Shown one piece after another: positions 32,441 to 43,728 of a stretch of 64,000 bases of DNA. The notes below the pieces were generated by a model that was not told the origin of the DNA, searched no databases, and saw only the letters and a program-made list of their open reading frames with translations. The translations under genes and the position numbers were made by a program. Source of the stretch: Phalacrocorax aristotelis (Eukaryota; Chordata; Aves; Suliformes; Phalacrocoracidae); the NCBI RefSeq assembly GCF_949628215.1, contig NC_134283.1, positions 24,654,975 to 24,718,974 on the forward strand. The letters run 5' to 3'. Numbering within the stretch: position 1 is the stretch's first letter; each line of letters opens with the position of its first letter.

Positions 32441-35400
32441 GGCTGGAGCTGAAGTGTCTCCTGCCCAGGGAGACAGCGCTGAGGTGCTCGGGAGCAGCAG
32501 AGCAGTGTCTGCATGGGGCCAGGAGATGCACCAGTGCCTGCTGCCCTGGCACCTTGATCTCCAGCCCCACTGAGACCACTGCCCTGTCCTTGATGCTCCC
32601 CAAAGTGCTGTGGGTGGTTCCACTTGCCAGGCTGGCAAGGGGAGCAGGAGGGGATGTCTGTGGAGGGGTTTCTGCATTAACACTAGTGCCTGCAGTCCGG
32701 GGGAGCTGGGACCTGACAACCAGCCCCTTTCCACCGCTGGTGCCCTGGCTGGGGCTGCAGTGGCTGGCGATGGTGACAGCCAGTCACCGTGGGGGATGCT
32801 TGGAACAGAGCTGGTGATGGCAGGGGTGGTGTGGAGGGGGTGCTGCAGGACAGGGGCCCGGGGACAGATGGGGGCAGCCTGGCTGGCGGTCACCCTGGGC
32901 TGGGAGCCATGAGGTGGGGAGATGCCCACAGACATCCCTGCCAGCAACAGCTGCTTGAGGAACCACAAGTCCTCACTCAGCAGCACTGGGGATCCAAAGT
33001 GGTTCCCTTCGCTGCTCACCCTTTTGGCCAGCTCTGCTGGTGCAGGGGGATCAGGACCTGCTTAGGCGATCATGGCATGCCTCCGGGAGGAGGCAGTTAA
33101 AGAGAAAGAGGAAGAAAAAAACAGATGGCAGCATCCAGACTCTGAGCAGCCCCTGGGGTAAGGCAGCAGTTGCCTGGCTTGGGGCCGGGGTCAGCAGAGG
33201 AGGATGAGGTCGGTCTGGGTCTCGGCAAGCCTCACCCCCACCCCTCACTCCTCCCAGGGAGCAGACTAGTGGCTGGAAGCAGGATGATGGGGATGAAGGA
33301 GACACCCCAGCTCCTGGGGGTCTGGCAGGGACAGGCAGGGAAGGCAGGCTGGGCAGTGCCACCAGGACCAGAGGCAGCCTGACAGGCAGGGACAAGGCAG
33401 ATGGGCTGGTGAGGGGACAGTGGGGTGACATCGCTGGGCTACGACAGACACCACCAGTGCAGTGTGAGAGCTGCCAGTGGCGCACGAGGGACACGTGCCA
33501 TATGGTGCAGCTCCCTTTGTTTCCTCACATGCCAATAGGCAGCTGGTGCCAGCATGCCAGGCTGCCTCTGGGGCAGCACGTGGGGATACCACTGGTGAAA
33601 CTGCAAGGGGAAGTCTTGGGTCTCCATGGCACAATGTCAGGCAGTGCAAAGTGGTGCAGGGTCTTTGACAGGGGGTTTCTTCCCCTGATAAAGTAAGATA
33701 CGGGGTGAGCCAAGTACCCTGGGATGCTGCTGGGCTCTCGTCCCCAGGCAGAAGCGGACAGCTGGCCCTGATGCACCAGAGCAGCCCAGGGAGGAGGACA
33801 GGCTGCTTCAGCTGCTGCGGGTGTGCTGCTTCCTGCAGACAAATGAGTCACTGAGAACACCATAAGGAGTTGATGGGCATCCTGGTCTCCTCGCTCAGCC
33901 CACACAGCTGGTGGGTAGCATGAGCCATCATGCAGGAGCCTTCCCTACTCTCCGCTGCCTGGCCTCTGCTGCTTGCAGAGGGAAATTCCCATATGTCTCA
34001 AATAGCTTTTGCCACCAAATTTCTCTCTTCTTAGGTTTCCTTTGCAATAACTGCATGGCTTTAGCTCCATGTGCAAGGGTGTGGTTTTGGAGAGGAGCAG
34101 GCTGCAGAACTGGGCAGGCCAGAGCCCTGTACATCATCCTGCATGTGTGCACTCAGTGCCAGCTACGGGCTCCTCTGCTGGAGCCACCTAAGGTCCTACC
34201 TCTGCTCCAGGGAAACAGAGCTGCAGCAAGCTGAGTTTGGTGGCACAGGGTGGGGAGAGACCCCAGGTACCCTCCAGAGAGGGGACTGGGGGACTCTGCC
34301 ACAGCACAGGCAAATATGGTGCCCTTAGGTGCCTGCACGAGGGGTTTTGCTGGCGTGGTGAGGCATTGCACCCCAATGATGCCCAGTGATGCTGGAGTGG
34401 GAGTGGCAACATCCGAATAAGCACAGCCACAGCCCCGCTCTCTGGACAAGCTGGAGTGCAGAGCCAGGAGCCCAGCCAACATCCACTTGTCTTCTGAAGC
34501 CACTGTTTTGTTTTCCACGTCCCCTCCAGCCCAAGAGGTCCCGTCCTCAGCCCTGTGGCAAAAAGGACATCAGACTGAGAGAGGAGGAACAGTTTCCACC
34601 CAGGCTTGTGGAGAGTGAGGGGCAATGTTGCCCAGTGGTGCATTTCCAGAGGTTCACTCCTTGCTGACCACTAAGCATCACAGAGCCCTCATGTCACAAA
34701 TCGAGGAGGAGGAGGTGGCAGTGGGAACTCCCAGGTGAACACGGCTGAGCAGGAGCCACCCGACACAGAAAGTGTGGAGGAAAAGCGACACTAGGTTCCA
34801 TGCTCGGTGACTTCAGCTGAAGGACAAGGCTGAGCTGAGTACTGAGCAGGGTGAAGGGGAACGAAAAGCAGAGCTCATGGAAAGGAGCCAAGCAGAGAAA
34901 CGCAGTGAAACCCAAGGGCACAGCACTGCTAACCACTGCTGCCCCATGGGAAGCAGGGCCTCTGATTAGCAGCCCACACGAATGAAGTCTACTTTAGGAG
35001 AGGACTTTGGGAGATCCTCAGTGGGACCTTCCCCTTTGGTTGCCCCCAGCTTACCCAGCTGATGACTTGGAGAGACCCAGCCAGCAGAGACCCCCTCTCC
35101 CCTGGGTCCCCAGCGAGAGCGGCCACCAGGGTGGCCATCCTGGCCACAGCACAAATTTAATTTTAGTGCTAAGGAGAGAGTGTCACAACGTGGGGGGCTG
35201 GAGAGGACTTGACGGTGGCTGGAGATGTTGTAACTTGGAGGAGCCCCATTTGCCACTGCTTCTCACTGCCTGGTCCTTACAACATTTTCCCATCCACAAA
35301 CAGGGGCAGCTGCAACATGAAACCAAAGGCGGGAGTTTGCACAGCATGGGGTGTCTCCTGTCCAGCCACTGCTCATTGGCTCCTGCCGCTGCCCCACGCT

Positions 35401-37993
35401 TGGCCTTTGGTAGGCTAATGGTACCTTCAAACCCTGTCCCCTCCTGACCGCTGGCCTAATGACATTACTCACTCTCTGCTGTTTTGAAAGGGCATTTGCA
35501 GACTTTTCCTGTTATATTTTACCTTGGTAATACTATCCCCAGCTCCTCCAGACTTAGCATCGCATTGCTGCAGCTGGCTGCAGTGCTGGCACTGTGCCAC
35601 GGAGCTTAGCCAGGGCTGGCGGGTGAAGGGTGGGCGCGGGGGGCTTATTTCTGCTCAGCTGTGGCTGACACCTCTTTGAGTACAGGAATAGAGAGAGCAG
35701 CAGAAGCCAGAGCTCTGGCAGCTCTCCTGCTCACAAAGCTCAGGTTCTGATTTAGGAGGAAAGCCGTGAGCACTTAGGGAAACTGCACGGTCACTCTGTG
35801 TGTGGACTGAGAAGGGTCGTGCACACAGGGAATATAGTGTCCCGCTCACACCATTGCACTGAAGTTCCATGGACTGGACGGCCTCTCTGCCCATCACAGG
35901 TGTTTCTGAGGCTGCCACATGACTGACTTCTAAGGACATGGAGACAATACCAGCTATAACATCTTGTCCTCCTTCGCCTCTCCTGGTACTTTCGAAGCCC
36001 TTTTTGTGAGCATTATTCAATCAATCCCCCTGAAAGCTCCAGGACCAGGAAAGTGGTATGATCTCCATTCTGTAGACGAAAAAACCCAAAAGGCACAGAA
36101 AGACACTTGGACTGTGCAAAAGTCCAGAGTAGTCAGGAGCAGAAGTTGGACCAGGTTAACACCAACTTGCAGCCACGTGAGCAACTGTACTTCGTCCTTC
36201 AGGATCCCACTGAAACCCAGAAGCAGCAGCAAGTCCATGCCTCTGAGATGCCCCCATTTCACTCCGTCTCTGCTGTCCTCAGACCCCCTCTTGGCACAAG
36301 GGCAGCCTGACCCCGATGTCCCATCCCTGAAAGAAGCCCTAACCCACCTCTGTTCAGAGAAATGGGGCAGCGCAGCCTGGGCTTTGCTTTCCTCGTGCTC
36401 CTTGGTGCCTCTGGGCTGCCTGGCCGAGCCACACTGCGGGTGGCTGCTGCCAGGGCAGGCACCCCGCAGGCTGCTGGCAGCTGGGGACTGGAAAAGGTTC
36501 ATCTTCTTGGGTTAGAAAGCAAGGAGGGAGGAACCGTGCTTGCACACACACTAGAAGGGAAAAAGGTATTTCTGAAACACATGGCTATGCATAACTTGAC
36601 TTTAGAACAACCATTCACAAGTCATTCCCATGATCGGTTACTTCCTATTTAAGTACAACTGCTGTAAAGGAAATCACGAGATACTTGAGAGAGAACTTTG
36701 CCTTTTGTGCAACAAATTCCTCCCAAAAGACTACTTTCATGGTAAGGCCTTCCAGTCCTGCTTTTTCCCCCTGACAGGGCCAATGTCCCTCCTGTTCTCA
36801 GCTCACCTCCTCTCTCCATAGCGTTCCACACTCGCATACTCTGCAAAGGAGGGACTGGGGCAGGAATGCACTCCAGATCCCCCGCCAGTGGGGTCAACTG
36901 GGAATTTGCGTCTTGGTCTGCAAGGAATTGTATGTGCCCCAGAGCAAGGCGACTTCCTTCCCTGGGCCCTTCTGATGTTGTCTGGCTGCGCTGTGCTCTG
37001 CTGTAAGCTACAGCTGTGCATCCATGCAGCACCACTTCTGGGCCCCGGCCTCCCACACACGGCAAGCAAAGTTTCATTGCTGGTGGAGCAGCTGAAAAGC
37101 ACCTTGGATAACTGTTTCAGCACTTTGTAACAGTAATTAGCAATAAAGTGCCACAGTAATGAGGAAGAGATGGCAGCAGCTTCTCTCTTGCTTGGCCCCA
37201 TCCCAGCAGCCCCTGCACCCAGCTCTCATCAGCCATATGATATAACGCATGCTGTCCACTGACATCTTCTTTTGGTGTAAGGCGTGGGATCATCAGGGAA
37301 AATCCAATGTTGCTACATTGCCCAGTGTTCACAGCGTGTCCTGAACCAAAGGGAGGCCAGAAGGCATTAAAGAGTGGCTAGAAACAACTCTCCCTTTGAA
37401 ACAAAAGCAAGGCAAGAATGCATCCAGGCAGCAAACCTTTCCTAGCAGAGGAAGGAGCACCTTCTGTTCACCCATCAGACCTTGATACAGAGCCTTCCAC
37501 TTAGATCACTCCACATCACTTTCCTCCATCACCCGTTTACACTATTCCTGCAGGCCTGCCTGAGCCATCTGAGGGGACTTGAGGATCTGGAGCCATTACA
37601 CTGCATGTGTTGCCACTCGGTTGTGTGTCAGCGAATTCAAGCTGCAGTGCTAAGCCCTTCTCTTTCTCATGTAATTGTTACAGGTAAGTCAATAGAACAT
37701 TCATGAGATTTTTGGTCCTGTCATTAATTATTTCTGAAAGTGCTTTTGGCATACACCTCAAAACCCTGGCCAGAAAAATGACGTGCATGACAACAAGATG
37801 CTCACAGCAAGTGGGATAAGCATCAAGATGAAAATATGGAAAATCTGAAGATCTTTTGCTCAACCTCAAGCTGAGTAACCTCTTTGCTCTCAGCCACCTG
37901 GCCCCACTCCAGTGCAGACCCACAGAGCCTGCAAGTGACCCTCGGCACTGCACTCGGGGTTTATATATCGCTATACAGGGGTGATTTGGGGCT

Positions 37994-38021
37994 GGTAAGT
38001 GGCGCCCGGTAAGTGGCGCCC
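37994..38021 (+). repeat. 14-bp perfect tandem duplication with donor-like GGTAAGT
   Basis: GGTAAGTGGCGCCC occurs twice head to tail (37994-38007, 38008-38021), followed by a third GGT. Each copy carries an ideal 5' splice-site core. It lies between the TATA-like box and the start codon of PPARGC1B. Confidence 0.9.
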
Positions 38022-38291
38022 GGTGATGCTGGGTGCCCTTGCTTTTAAGGACTGGCACTTTTAAGGTGCGTGCAGAGGTGCTTCAAGTGGGTGCGTGTCC
38101 AGTGGGAAGGTGCTTGTGCCCGACGCGTGGCTGCAAGTCCTGGGGGACACACTGCAGCCACGGGTGTCCTCCCCCGCGCGGCTCCCACCTCCGCCGCGCC
38201 CCCCCTCCGGCTCCCGCAGCCGGCGGGCGGGGGCTGCGGGCAGCTCCGCCCCGCCGCCCTCCCGGCTCCCCGCCGCCGCCGCGCCTGCTGC

Positions 38292-38417
38292 ATGCTCGGT
38301 GCAGCCTCAGCCCCAGCCGGAGGTGGAAGATGGCGGAGCCGGCGCCGGATTGCAGCTCTCTGCTTGATGAGGATCTTTCCTCTTTCGTCTTCAGTTACCT
38401 CGCTGATAGCCAGGTAG
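38292..38417 (+). other. Upstream ATG opening a frame that overlaps the PPARGC1B start
   Basis: An ATG at 38292, in weak context (T at -3, C at +4), opens a frame out of phase with the main one. The frame runs past the main start codon and remains open through the end of exon 1; in genomic DNA it meets a stop at 38417 inside the intron. If included in the mRNA it would reduce initiation at the main ATG. Whether the transcription start is upstream of it is unknown. Confidence 0.4.
38330..38413 (+). CDS. PPARGC1B: PPARGC1B (PGC-1 beta), first coding exon
   Basis: ATG at 38330 has a strong context (AAGATGG, A at -3, G at +4) and is the first ATG in its open frame. It encodes 28 residues, MAEPAPDC followed by SSLLDEDLSSFVFSYLADSQ, ending phase 0 at the donor CAG|GTAGGG. 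Human PPARGC1B begins [26 protein letters not shown] as I recall it, with the exon ending at the same Gln, so identity is clear although the copy here is two residues longer. This segment is the start of the acidic N-terminal activation domain. PGC-1 beta is a nuclear coactivator for ERR and other nuclear receptors controlling mitochondrial and lipid metabolism. The rest of the gene lies beyond the window. Confidence 0.9.
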
Positions 38418-38495
38418 GGAGGGTGGGGGTGGGTTCTGCTGTCCGGTTTCCCAGCCCGGTGCAGCGGCGGGGGAGAAGCCGGTAAACCCCCAGCT

Positions 38496-38519
38496 CCCCC
38501 CCCCCACCCCCCCACCCCC
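38496..38519 (-). repeat. C-rich tract (C10-A-C7-A-C5), potential minus-strand quadruplex
   Basis: The tract begins 83 bases after the PPARGC1B exon 1 donor. On the minus strand it reads as long G runs separated by single T, able to form a G-quadruplex in the template strand of transcription. Such tracts near CpG-island starts are associated with pausing and R-loops. Function here is inference. Confidence 0.75.
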
Positions 38520-40669
38520 AGTCCTGGGGCACCTGGGGGAAGAGCCGGTTCCCGCACTCACTCTTCCGGACTGGCTCTTCCGCCAGGTGCCCGGAGGGTC
38601 TGCGGGGGTTCCGTTTGCCCCACGGAAATACGGGGAGTGGGGATGCATGGAAGCCTGCAGCTCCCGCGCGCCTCTCCGCGCCCCTCCCCATGGCTTCGGG
38701 GCGGCCCCGGCGCGGCAGCAACCCCGCAGCCCCGCCGGCGCTTTCAGCACCACTCGCACGTGGACTCCCATGACCCCCCCGCTTCTGCAGGGAATTTTGT
38801 GTGTGTGGAGAAGTGGATGGGTTTTGGCAGTCCCCCTTTTTGCAACATGCCCCCCACCCCCCCCATCTTGCAAAGGTGGGGAGGGGGACGCGGCGGTTCA
38901 GGGCGGCGGGGGGGCTGATAAGAGCTGGGCTGTGGGATGAGTCATGCCGAGCGTCAGTTCCACGCATATGGGATCCTGGGGGATGCAGGTTTTGGGGGAA
39001 AGAGGGCGGGGGGGCTGGTAGGGAGAGGGGGTCTCGGTGCTGCGAGTCAGCAGCTCCAAAATCTGGATGGGCTCCCTTTTGGACGGAGCTGGGTATTAAA
39101 ATCAGATTAAGGCTCCTTGGCAGCTCTCGCACGGTCACGAGAGTGAGCTGTGCTGGCTATAGGGCTTGCATGCTTTTCCATTTTGGGGGGTGGAAGAGAG
39201 GCGCTATACAATATGCCGGGGAGTAGCGAGAGCTGTGACTGATCTGGAGCAAAACTGCGCGTTTCACAGTCAGATTGGCGAGGCTGGTGCAAGTGGGAAG
39301 AGTTTTCTGTAGTTATATATCATCCCTCCAGCCCTTCACTTTCATAACCAGAGATTACAAAATAGCTTTGATTGTGAAGCTAGCGCATTCATTCCAACCC
39401 TTGCTCTCTCATCAGTTTAGCTCCGGGATTGCAAACAGCAGGAGCATGTGTGTTGAGAATGGGACAGGGACTAATCCTGCTGTTAGGTTCAAAACAGATA
39501 AGGTCTCAAGACTTGGTAAATCAGATTTGTCTCCGGTGCATGTGCCAGACAGAACCAGGCGAGTCTTGCCTCCACCTGGACTGATGTAGTCCCAGCACCT
39601 CTCCTTGCATGCACCAGCTCCGGCATGCTCCGGCTTGGCACGGGACCCGGGCGGCTTGTGGGGGGCAGAGCAGGGGGGAGGTGGTAGCTTCACTTGTTAA
39701 GGAAGAGCTGCTGACATGTTGATTACAGCAGAAGGGTCAGGAAGGGTGAGAAGCGAGCTGAGAAGGTTTTGTAAGTGGGTTTGCGTTTTCTGATTTGGAC
39801 GGATTTATTATTGCTGAGGGAACCGTCAGCTAGAGAAGAGGAGGCTGGTTGTGTGGGATGCCATCCCTAGGAAGTATGGCAGAAAGGCTGCTGCACCCAC
39901 CCGCCCCATTGCTCCCTCGGGCAGGTGAAAGTTCCTGGCTCCACTTTCCTGCAATAGCCGGCCTGTTCTTTGCATGCTCAATGTGAAATGGAAAGCTTGT
40001 GTGATTGCAGCACACATCTGAAGGCTTGTTTCTTTTTTGCTTTTTAGTCAGCATTTGATGTGCCAATTTAGGAATCTTATTCCAAAAAGGGACTGCTAAG
40101 GAGGGGGAAAAAAGTCCTGCAAATTGTCATCCTTCTCTGGTGCAAAACCACCATGTTGTGAAGATCCCCTGCAAAATCTGGGACTGTGAAATGGCCTGTG
40201 ATGAAATAAGACTGTTTTTATGGCAACTCCTAAAATACAGTTTGCTGCGCCTGTCCCTTCTTGTTCTCTCCCTCTCCCATACATGCCCTATATGGAGGGA
40301 GCAGCGTAGGGACACAAACAGAGTTAGTGCTAGTCTGATGTCTGCAGGGTGTATAACGTGAAGAGCAGCAGAGGGATCTTTGCAGACTGCTGCAGGTTCC
40401 CTTGGCAGTGGTGTGCAGCCTATGTTTGCTCTCCCGCCCAGCGCCTGCTTTTGATAATTGCATTTCCTCTCTGTCCCCACGTGCGCAGGCAGAGCAGTTA
40501 AAGGCTGGGGTAAAAAGAAAAGGAAAAAAGGAGGGAAAGAAAAAAGTCCCCCCAGCTATGATTAGCATGCATTTGCTTAAGAAGCGTCTGAAGTTGTAAG
40601 CGTGTGTTTTGCTTGTACCTTAACCTCTGATGAAACTGCAGGGAAGGCTCCAGCTCTGGCTGCTGTCAC

Positions 40670-40725
40670 ATGCTGCTTTATAACCCGAGTGGGAGGCGGT
40701 CCCGGGCTGGCCGCTGACGTCTCTC
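40670..40725 (+). promoter_or_regulatory. Candidate internal promoter: TATA-like box and CRE half-site
   Basis: TTTATAA at 40677-40683 is followed by GC-rich sequence and TGACGT at 40715-40720, then a pyrimidine-rich CTCTCCCC. It lies 2.3 kb into PPARGC1B intron 1. PPARGC1A is known to use alternative first exons; an alternative start here would be analogous, but I see no clear exon with a donor. Confidence 0.2.
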
Positions 40726-42078
40726 CCCGTTACTACTGTACAAGCCTCTGCTTACAACTGGGTTACTGACTTCTCAATGAAGCTCAAATGCTGCTTCCGC
40801 AAAGTCCCCAGCGCTCCAGCACAAGATCAGATTATCCTGAGAGGCTGCAATGTCAGGAGGCCATGAGATCATGAATATTAGCCATTTCCTTCGTGGAAAT
40901 CTTGAGGAACTCGGACTCGCCTCCTCTCTCCCCTGTGCTCTTCCCCAGTCCTTGCTTTTGCAGTAGGTTTGAGTGGGGCACAGTTGGGTGCATGCTGGTG
41001 CCAGGCAGTCGTTTCCCCTCCAGGAGAGAAATCCTCAGGAGGGCTCTTGGGGCGATGTGTGGTGAAGGTTCGACATGGATATTTGCATCAGTCCCTTAAT
41101 TATATGGGCTTGTGCTGAGGATGCCTGCTAACCTCTATTTACATATCGAGGGCAGCGATGATTCACATGGTACCTGCATTGCTACAGAAAGAAAATCAGG
41201 GTCTTTCACTTGATATCTGCCTTTCTCCTGCCAGCTCCTTCTCCCTTTTTAACAACAAAAAAAAGCAATTTTGTTTTGCTGCAACTCAAAACGTGTCCTT
41301 TCTGGGCCTATTTAATCCATTTAGTGCAACTCTTTGCTGCTCAGAGGTATGAGGCTGGTTGTAGCTGGTTCATCTGCTGGCACCAGGCGCTGGGAAGTGC
41401 CAGCCAGGCAGCTCTGCCGAGAGCACTGCGGAGTGGCTGGCGGCTCTCAGCATCCCTGCGAGAAGCAGGAGCAGTTTGACCCTTAGAGCTTTGATATATT
41501 TAAAAGCCCCAAAGTGCAGCAGCTGGGGGATGGGAACAAAAAAAAAGCCTGAATAACCAGGATGCTTCTTGGAGAGATGCTTAAAGATCGCAGGAACTGA
41601 AATACAATGTTCCCTCTTTAACTTCTCAGCCTCCTGCTAACAGCTTAACCCATTGATGAGTGCAGGAGGAACAGCGAAGCCCTTGGTGGAAAAGCAGTCA
41701 ATCAGTTGGATTGTTACTGCTAGGAATGAAGTGGGGATGCATCCCTAATTTCTGATAATTCTCACTGAACAGACTGATATTCTGCTTTTTCTGCCATTTT
41801 TCTTTCAAAGATTGGGGGGGTGGGGGCGCAGTCTGGATGACTGAGACAGCCCAAGGGCCTGTGCAAAGCTTATCTCCAGCCTGGCTGCATTGCTGCAGCT
41901 TCGGTCAAAGGACCGCGGCATTGCTGGGGCTGGAGACCCGCCTTGCTCTCCCGGGAGAGTGCTGCAAGGTGTCTGTGGCATGGTAGCAGTTAGCAGAGGC
42001 CACGCCGGTACATTTGCAAAGCCAGGGGCGGTGGTTGCTGGGGATGCCGACAGCTGCCCGCACCGCAGCGGTGGCTGC

Positions 42079-42124
42079 GGGTGATGGTGAGTGTGGCGTG
42101 TGGGTGATGGTGAGTGTGGCGTGC
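42079..42124. repeat. 23-bp tandem duplication
   Basis: GGGTGATGGTGAGTGTGGCG occurs in two adjacent 23-base units (42079-42101, 42102-42124) that differ only in the last base. Just downstream is a small hairpin-forming CTGCTGCT-GAG-AGCAGCAG. Confidence 0.85.
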
Positions 42125-43709
42125 TGCTGAGCCTGCTGCTGAGAGCAGCAGCGGGGGAAAGGAGGGCTGGCCTGAAATCTGGCCCCTCGGAGAATGTCCC
42201 TGCACACCTGCCTGAGTTCACCCCTGCTTTTGACCAGACCCCCTGCTGCTCCCCACCCTGGCAGGGCCCCAGGGCTGCCCCGTGCTGTGGGCTTTCCTCT
42301 CTCCTGCCTGCACATCCCTGCCCCTCTTAATGAAAAGGCACCTCTCCAACAGGTGAATAATTAAGGCCTCAACCTAGTGCCTCCAGCAAAGGGAGCTTTG
42401 TGAGGCAGACGGATCTCGCTCTTGCACTAACCTTTCCAATGTCAAAAGCCTCTTTGTAGTTAGAAACTCCACTTGCTCCAGCACTTCAGTGCTGTCACTC
42501 ATCCAATGGAAAATGCCCCATGGGTGCCTTTCCTGCCCCAAACCCCTTCCTGGCTTTGAGAAATAGGTCCCATGGTCCCTGGTGCAGGGCTGGGGACAAG
42601 GACGCTGTTGGCTGGCTCCTCACAGGCGGTTTGCTGTGCTGCTGGCCACTGGTCCCGAGGTGCCTGCCAGGCTCTGAAATGCCCTTTGGTGGGGCTGGGG
42701 GCTGGCTCACGGCAGAGTGTGGGAGCCCTGCGTCTGTACTGCTAGTGGGCAGAGTGCTGGCAAGGGCACGCATCCCCATGCCCGGCACATGCCAACACCC
42801 ACGGATCTCCGGGACGTCACCCATTTAGCTGGGGCAGAGGCACTGTGTGGGGACAGCCTGCGGCTTTGCTGCCTGGTGCCTGTGGAGCAAACTCCACCAA
42901 AGCCACCGCTTCTGCCTGCCCATGGCCTTGGGGAGACAGCGTCACCGGGGTGAGGGGTACCATCCCTGCAGGGCGCTAGTGGGGCTCTCCAGCATGGAGG
43001 GGCTCTGGCCCTGCCGGGGAAGGGAAGGGCTCTCCCCAGAGAGAAGGCTCCACCAGGGCCATGCATGTTGCATCCACTTGCCGCCACTGAAGAGCTGGGA
43101 CAGGATGATCTGGGGACACAACGTACCGGCAGGGCCTAGGCCAGCAAACACATTTGCTGATGGAATCGACTTTGGGCTCCAGCAGCCGAGCCCCACTCCA
43201 TGGCAACCCTGCATGGGCTTATATTTCTCATGACTGCTTGGCAGCCTGAAGTGATTTAGCAACGGCGGAACTTCGTATGTGCCGGAGCCACTGCTGCTAG
43301 CGTGGCTGTGCCGGGCCGACTGGCACGGTCCCAGCCACGTGGTGCTCATCCTCCCTGAGTGGTGTGGGCTCAGGCAGCCCCTTGCCTGCACCCCAAGAGT
43401 GGGCAGCCAGCTCCTCTGACTGCATGCCGTGCTGGAAAGGGGAGGTTTCTGCTGCCTGCCTGCTGCCTGGCAAACTACCCTCTTGCAAGTGCCTAGATGA
43501 GGACGTTTTAAGCTGCCTCTGCTTGTAGTAACGAGCCAGAGACCAAAGGTTGAAGTTAATGGGGCAGGGGGTCAGGTGAGGTAGGGACATACTTCCAGGG
43601 ACAGCCACACTGTAAGCACTGGGTGATGGTCCAGCCAATATGTTTCCCTTCCCTTATCGCTTGGCCGTTCTGCTTTTCAGCACTTTTCCTAAGCTCTGGC
43701 TCAAAAGTT

Positions 43710-43728
43710 GTTATTTATTTATTTATTG
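43710..43728. repeat. TTTA microsatellite
   Basis: About four ATTT/TTTA units in a row, flanked by T-rich sequence. Short simple repeat in PPARGC1B intron 1. Confidence 0.8.

Larger units (their letters stand above)
22250..37950. other. Intergenic region between ARHGEF37 and PPARGC1B
   Basis: About 15.7 kb without a supportable gene. Human has no coding gene between these two loci as far as I recall. The stretch alternates GC-rich DNA lacking structure with AT-richer islands near 22820-22900, 25600-25930, 26500-26620, 27380-27480, 29400-29660, 32140-32190, 32330-32440, 36540-36740 and 37660-37870. These may be conserved regulatory elements. Small tandem duplications and A or T tracts are listed separately where clear. 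Confidence 0.55.
37950..38420 (+). promoter_or_regulatory. PPARGC1B: PPARGC1B promoter and CpG island
   Basis: CpG density rises steeply from about 38100 through exon 1, with GCCGCCGCCGCG and GGCGGGCGGG runs, and a second CpG-rich shoulder extends to about 38760. A TATA-like TTATATAT lies at about 37961-37968, 360 bases upstream of the start codon, and could direct a focused start near 37990. A dispersed start within the island is equally possible. The exact transcription start is not determinable here. Confidence 0.65.
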
